A stretch of 64,000 nt of DNA, from the NCBI GenBank assembly GCA_951812715.1, contig OX638323.1, forward strand, positions 930,001 through 994,000. The letters run 5' to 3'. The translations under genes and the position numbers were made by a program. Positions 63,550 through 64,000 of the stretch are shown piece after piece (positions within the stretch are counted from its first letter, which is position 1; every line of letters begins with the position of its first letter). The DNA is from an uncultured Pseudohongiella sp. GTDB lineage: Bacteria > Pseudomonadota > Gammaproteobacteria > Pseudomonadales > Pseudohongiellaceae. The notes under the pieces are model-generated. The model did no database searches, had not been told where the DNA came from, and saw only the letters and a list, made by a program, of their open reading frames with translations.

Positions 63550-64000
63550 CTAGCGCTGTGGAATGGCCTCCATCAGGTCCGTTATTGCTTGCCGGCCTTT
63601 GGGGGTCAGGTGGTATGTTCCGCGCGGGGTTTCGGCGACGCGTTCGAACCAGCCGTAGTGGTCCTTGAGGAAGATCTGGCCGGCTTTGGCCACGCCGGTG
63701 GCCTTGGCAACGGCGGCTGCCCTGGATGGGCCGTTGTCGCCGAGATAGCCGGCGCAGCGCAGCGCATCCTGGCGGTAGGCGGTCATGATCTTGCGACGGG
63801 TCGCGCCGCCGGTATTCGGATCGCCGACCCGCTGCTGGAATTCACGCAGTAGACGAGCCAGCGCCGGTTTGCGTTTGCGCGAGCGATATTCGGCCGGGTC
63901 GAGCAGCGCTTCCACAAACCAGGTAGGCTGCAGCCGGACGGTGAGCAGGCCGAGGCCAAGCCGGCGGCATAACGCCAGCACCTCCTTGCGGCGCGCGGCG
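63550..64000 (-). CDS. DUF2161 PD-(D/E)XK-type protein, C-terminal part, cut by window edge
   Basis: The frame is open to the right edge (RRKEVLALCRRLGLGLLTVR), so the start is outside; the GTG at 63981 is internal. Motifs LREFQQRVGDPNTGGATRRK, KIMTAYRQDALRCAGYL and LKDHYGWFERV are typical of the DUF2161 C-terminal winged-helix region; the nuclease motif would be upstream. It lies upstream of and parallel to the fic-like gene. Confidence 0.85.
   Translation of the reverse strand, partial: AARRKEVLALCRRLGLGLLTVRLQPTWFVEALLDPAEYRSRKRKPALARLLREFQQRVGDPNTGGATRRKIMTAYRQDALRCAGYLGDNGPSRAAAVAKATGVAKAGQIFLKDHYGWFERVAETPRGTYHLTPKGRQAITDLMEAIPQR

Noticed and set aside
1..64000. tRNA or rRNA genes
   Set aside because: No cloverleaf with a T-loop and matching acceptor stem, and no rRNA signature, was seen; short GGTTCGAA matches lie inside coding genes.

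Overview
The window reads as chromosomal DNA of an uncultured, GC-rich, Gram-negative proteobacterium, most likely a gammaproteobacterium. The evidence is a long-form PstC/PstA pair, PhoR/PhoU, a FeoAB/Bfd/bacterioferritin set under a Fur-like site, TonB-dependent receptors, an alginate-export-type porin, MltB, CtaA and an OadGAB sodium-pump decarboxylase. Genes are dense, many overlap by ATGA, and no tRNA or rRNA gene was recognised.

Layout. 0-2 kb: 3' part of an S9 peptidase. 2-14 kb: phosphate and polyphosphate block: phoR (+), then pstS-pstC-pstA-pstB-phoU (-), divergent ppk (+) and convergent ppx (-). 14-18 kb: iron block: bfr and bfd (-), Fur-like site, feoA-feoB (+). 18-25 kb: GT39 membrane glycosyltransferase, a secreted unknown, cysE, a PhoH-family remnant, oadG-oadA-oadB (-). 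25.7-29 kb: NIPSNAP protein, decayed hydrolase and TonB receptor stubs, gamma-glutamyltransferase. 30-38 kb: three-gene membrane operon (small protein plus two DUF6644-like proteins), porin, TonB receptor, ctaA, mltB. 38.7-42.7 kb: amidotransferase, then an AT-richer island with broken IS1595-like and IS21-like transposase pieces and orphan genes. 42.7-47 kb: modABC and a Tat-exported PhoD-like phosphatase. 47-50 kb: LiaF-like protein with a LytS/LytTR two-component pair. 50-55 kb: exported nitrilase-like and methyltransferase-like pair, a hendecad-repeat coiled-coil membrane protein, a DUF5916 outer-membrane protein. 54.8-64 kb: toxin-antitoxin genes, CoA transferase, Tat-exported class V aminotransferase, methyltransferase, epoxide-hydrolase-like enzyme, PD40 protein, a Fic protein with an AbiEi-like N-terminus, and a DUF2161 protein running off the right edge.

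The most unusual content is non-coding. Family A is a modular array of short hairpins whose two arms change together between copies. It fills the pstB-phoU gap (six units, alternating 114 and 134 bp), occurs as one monomer beside bfr, and forms a 1.3-kb block at 29.1-30.4 kb with an internal 598-bp-offset duplication. Its edge supplies the stop codon of pstB and of a 53-residue membrane protein. A related 206-bp element with 26-bp imperfect terminal inverted repeats lies between bfr and bfd, and a decayed relative lies at 25.4 kb. Family B is an unrelated-looking array built on the hairpin CATGGG-ACA-CCCATG, at 32, 38 and 57 kb.

The fic-like gene is preceded by four full and one partial repeat at an exact 24-nt period, a likely operator array. 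All functions come from reading motifs and family resemblance by eye; no database search was run.
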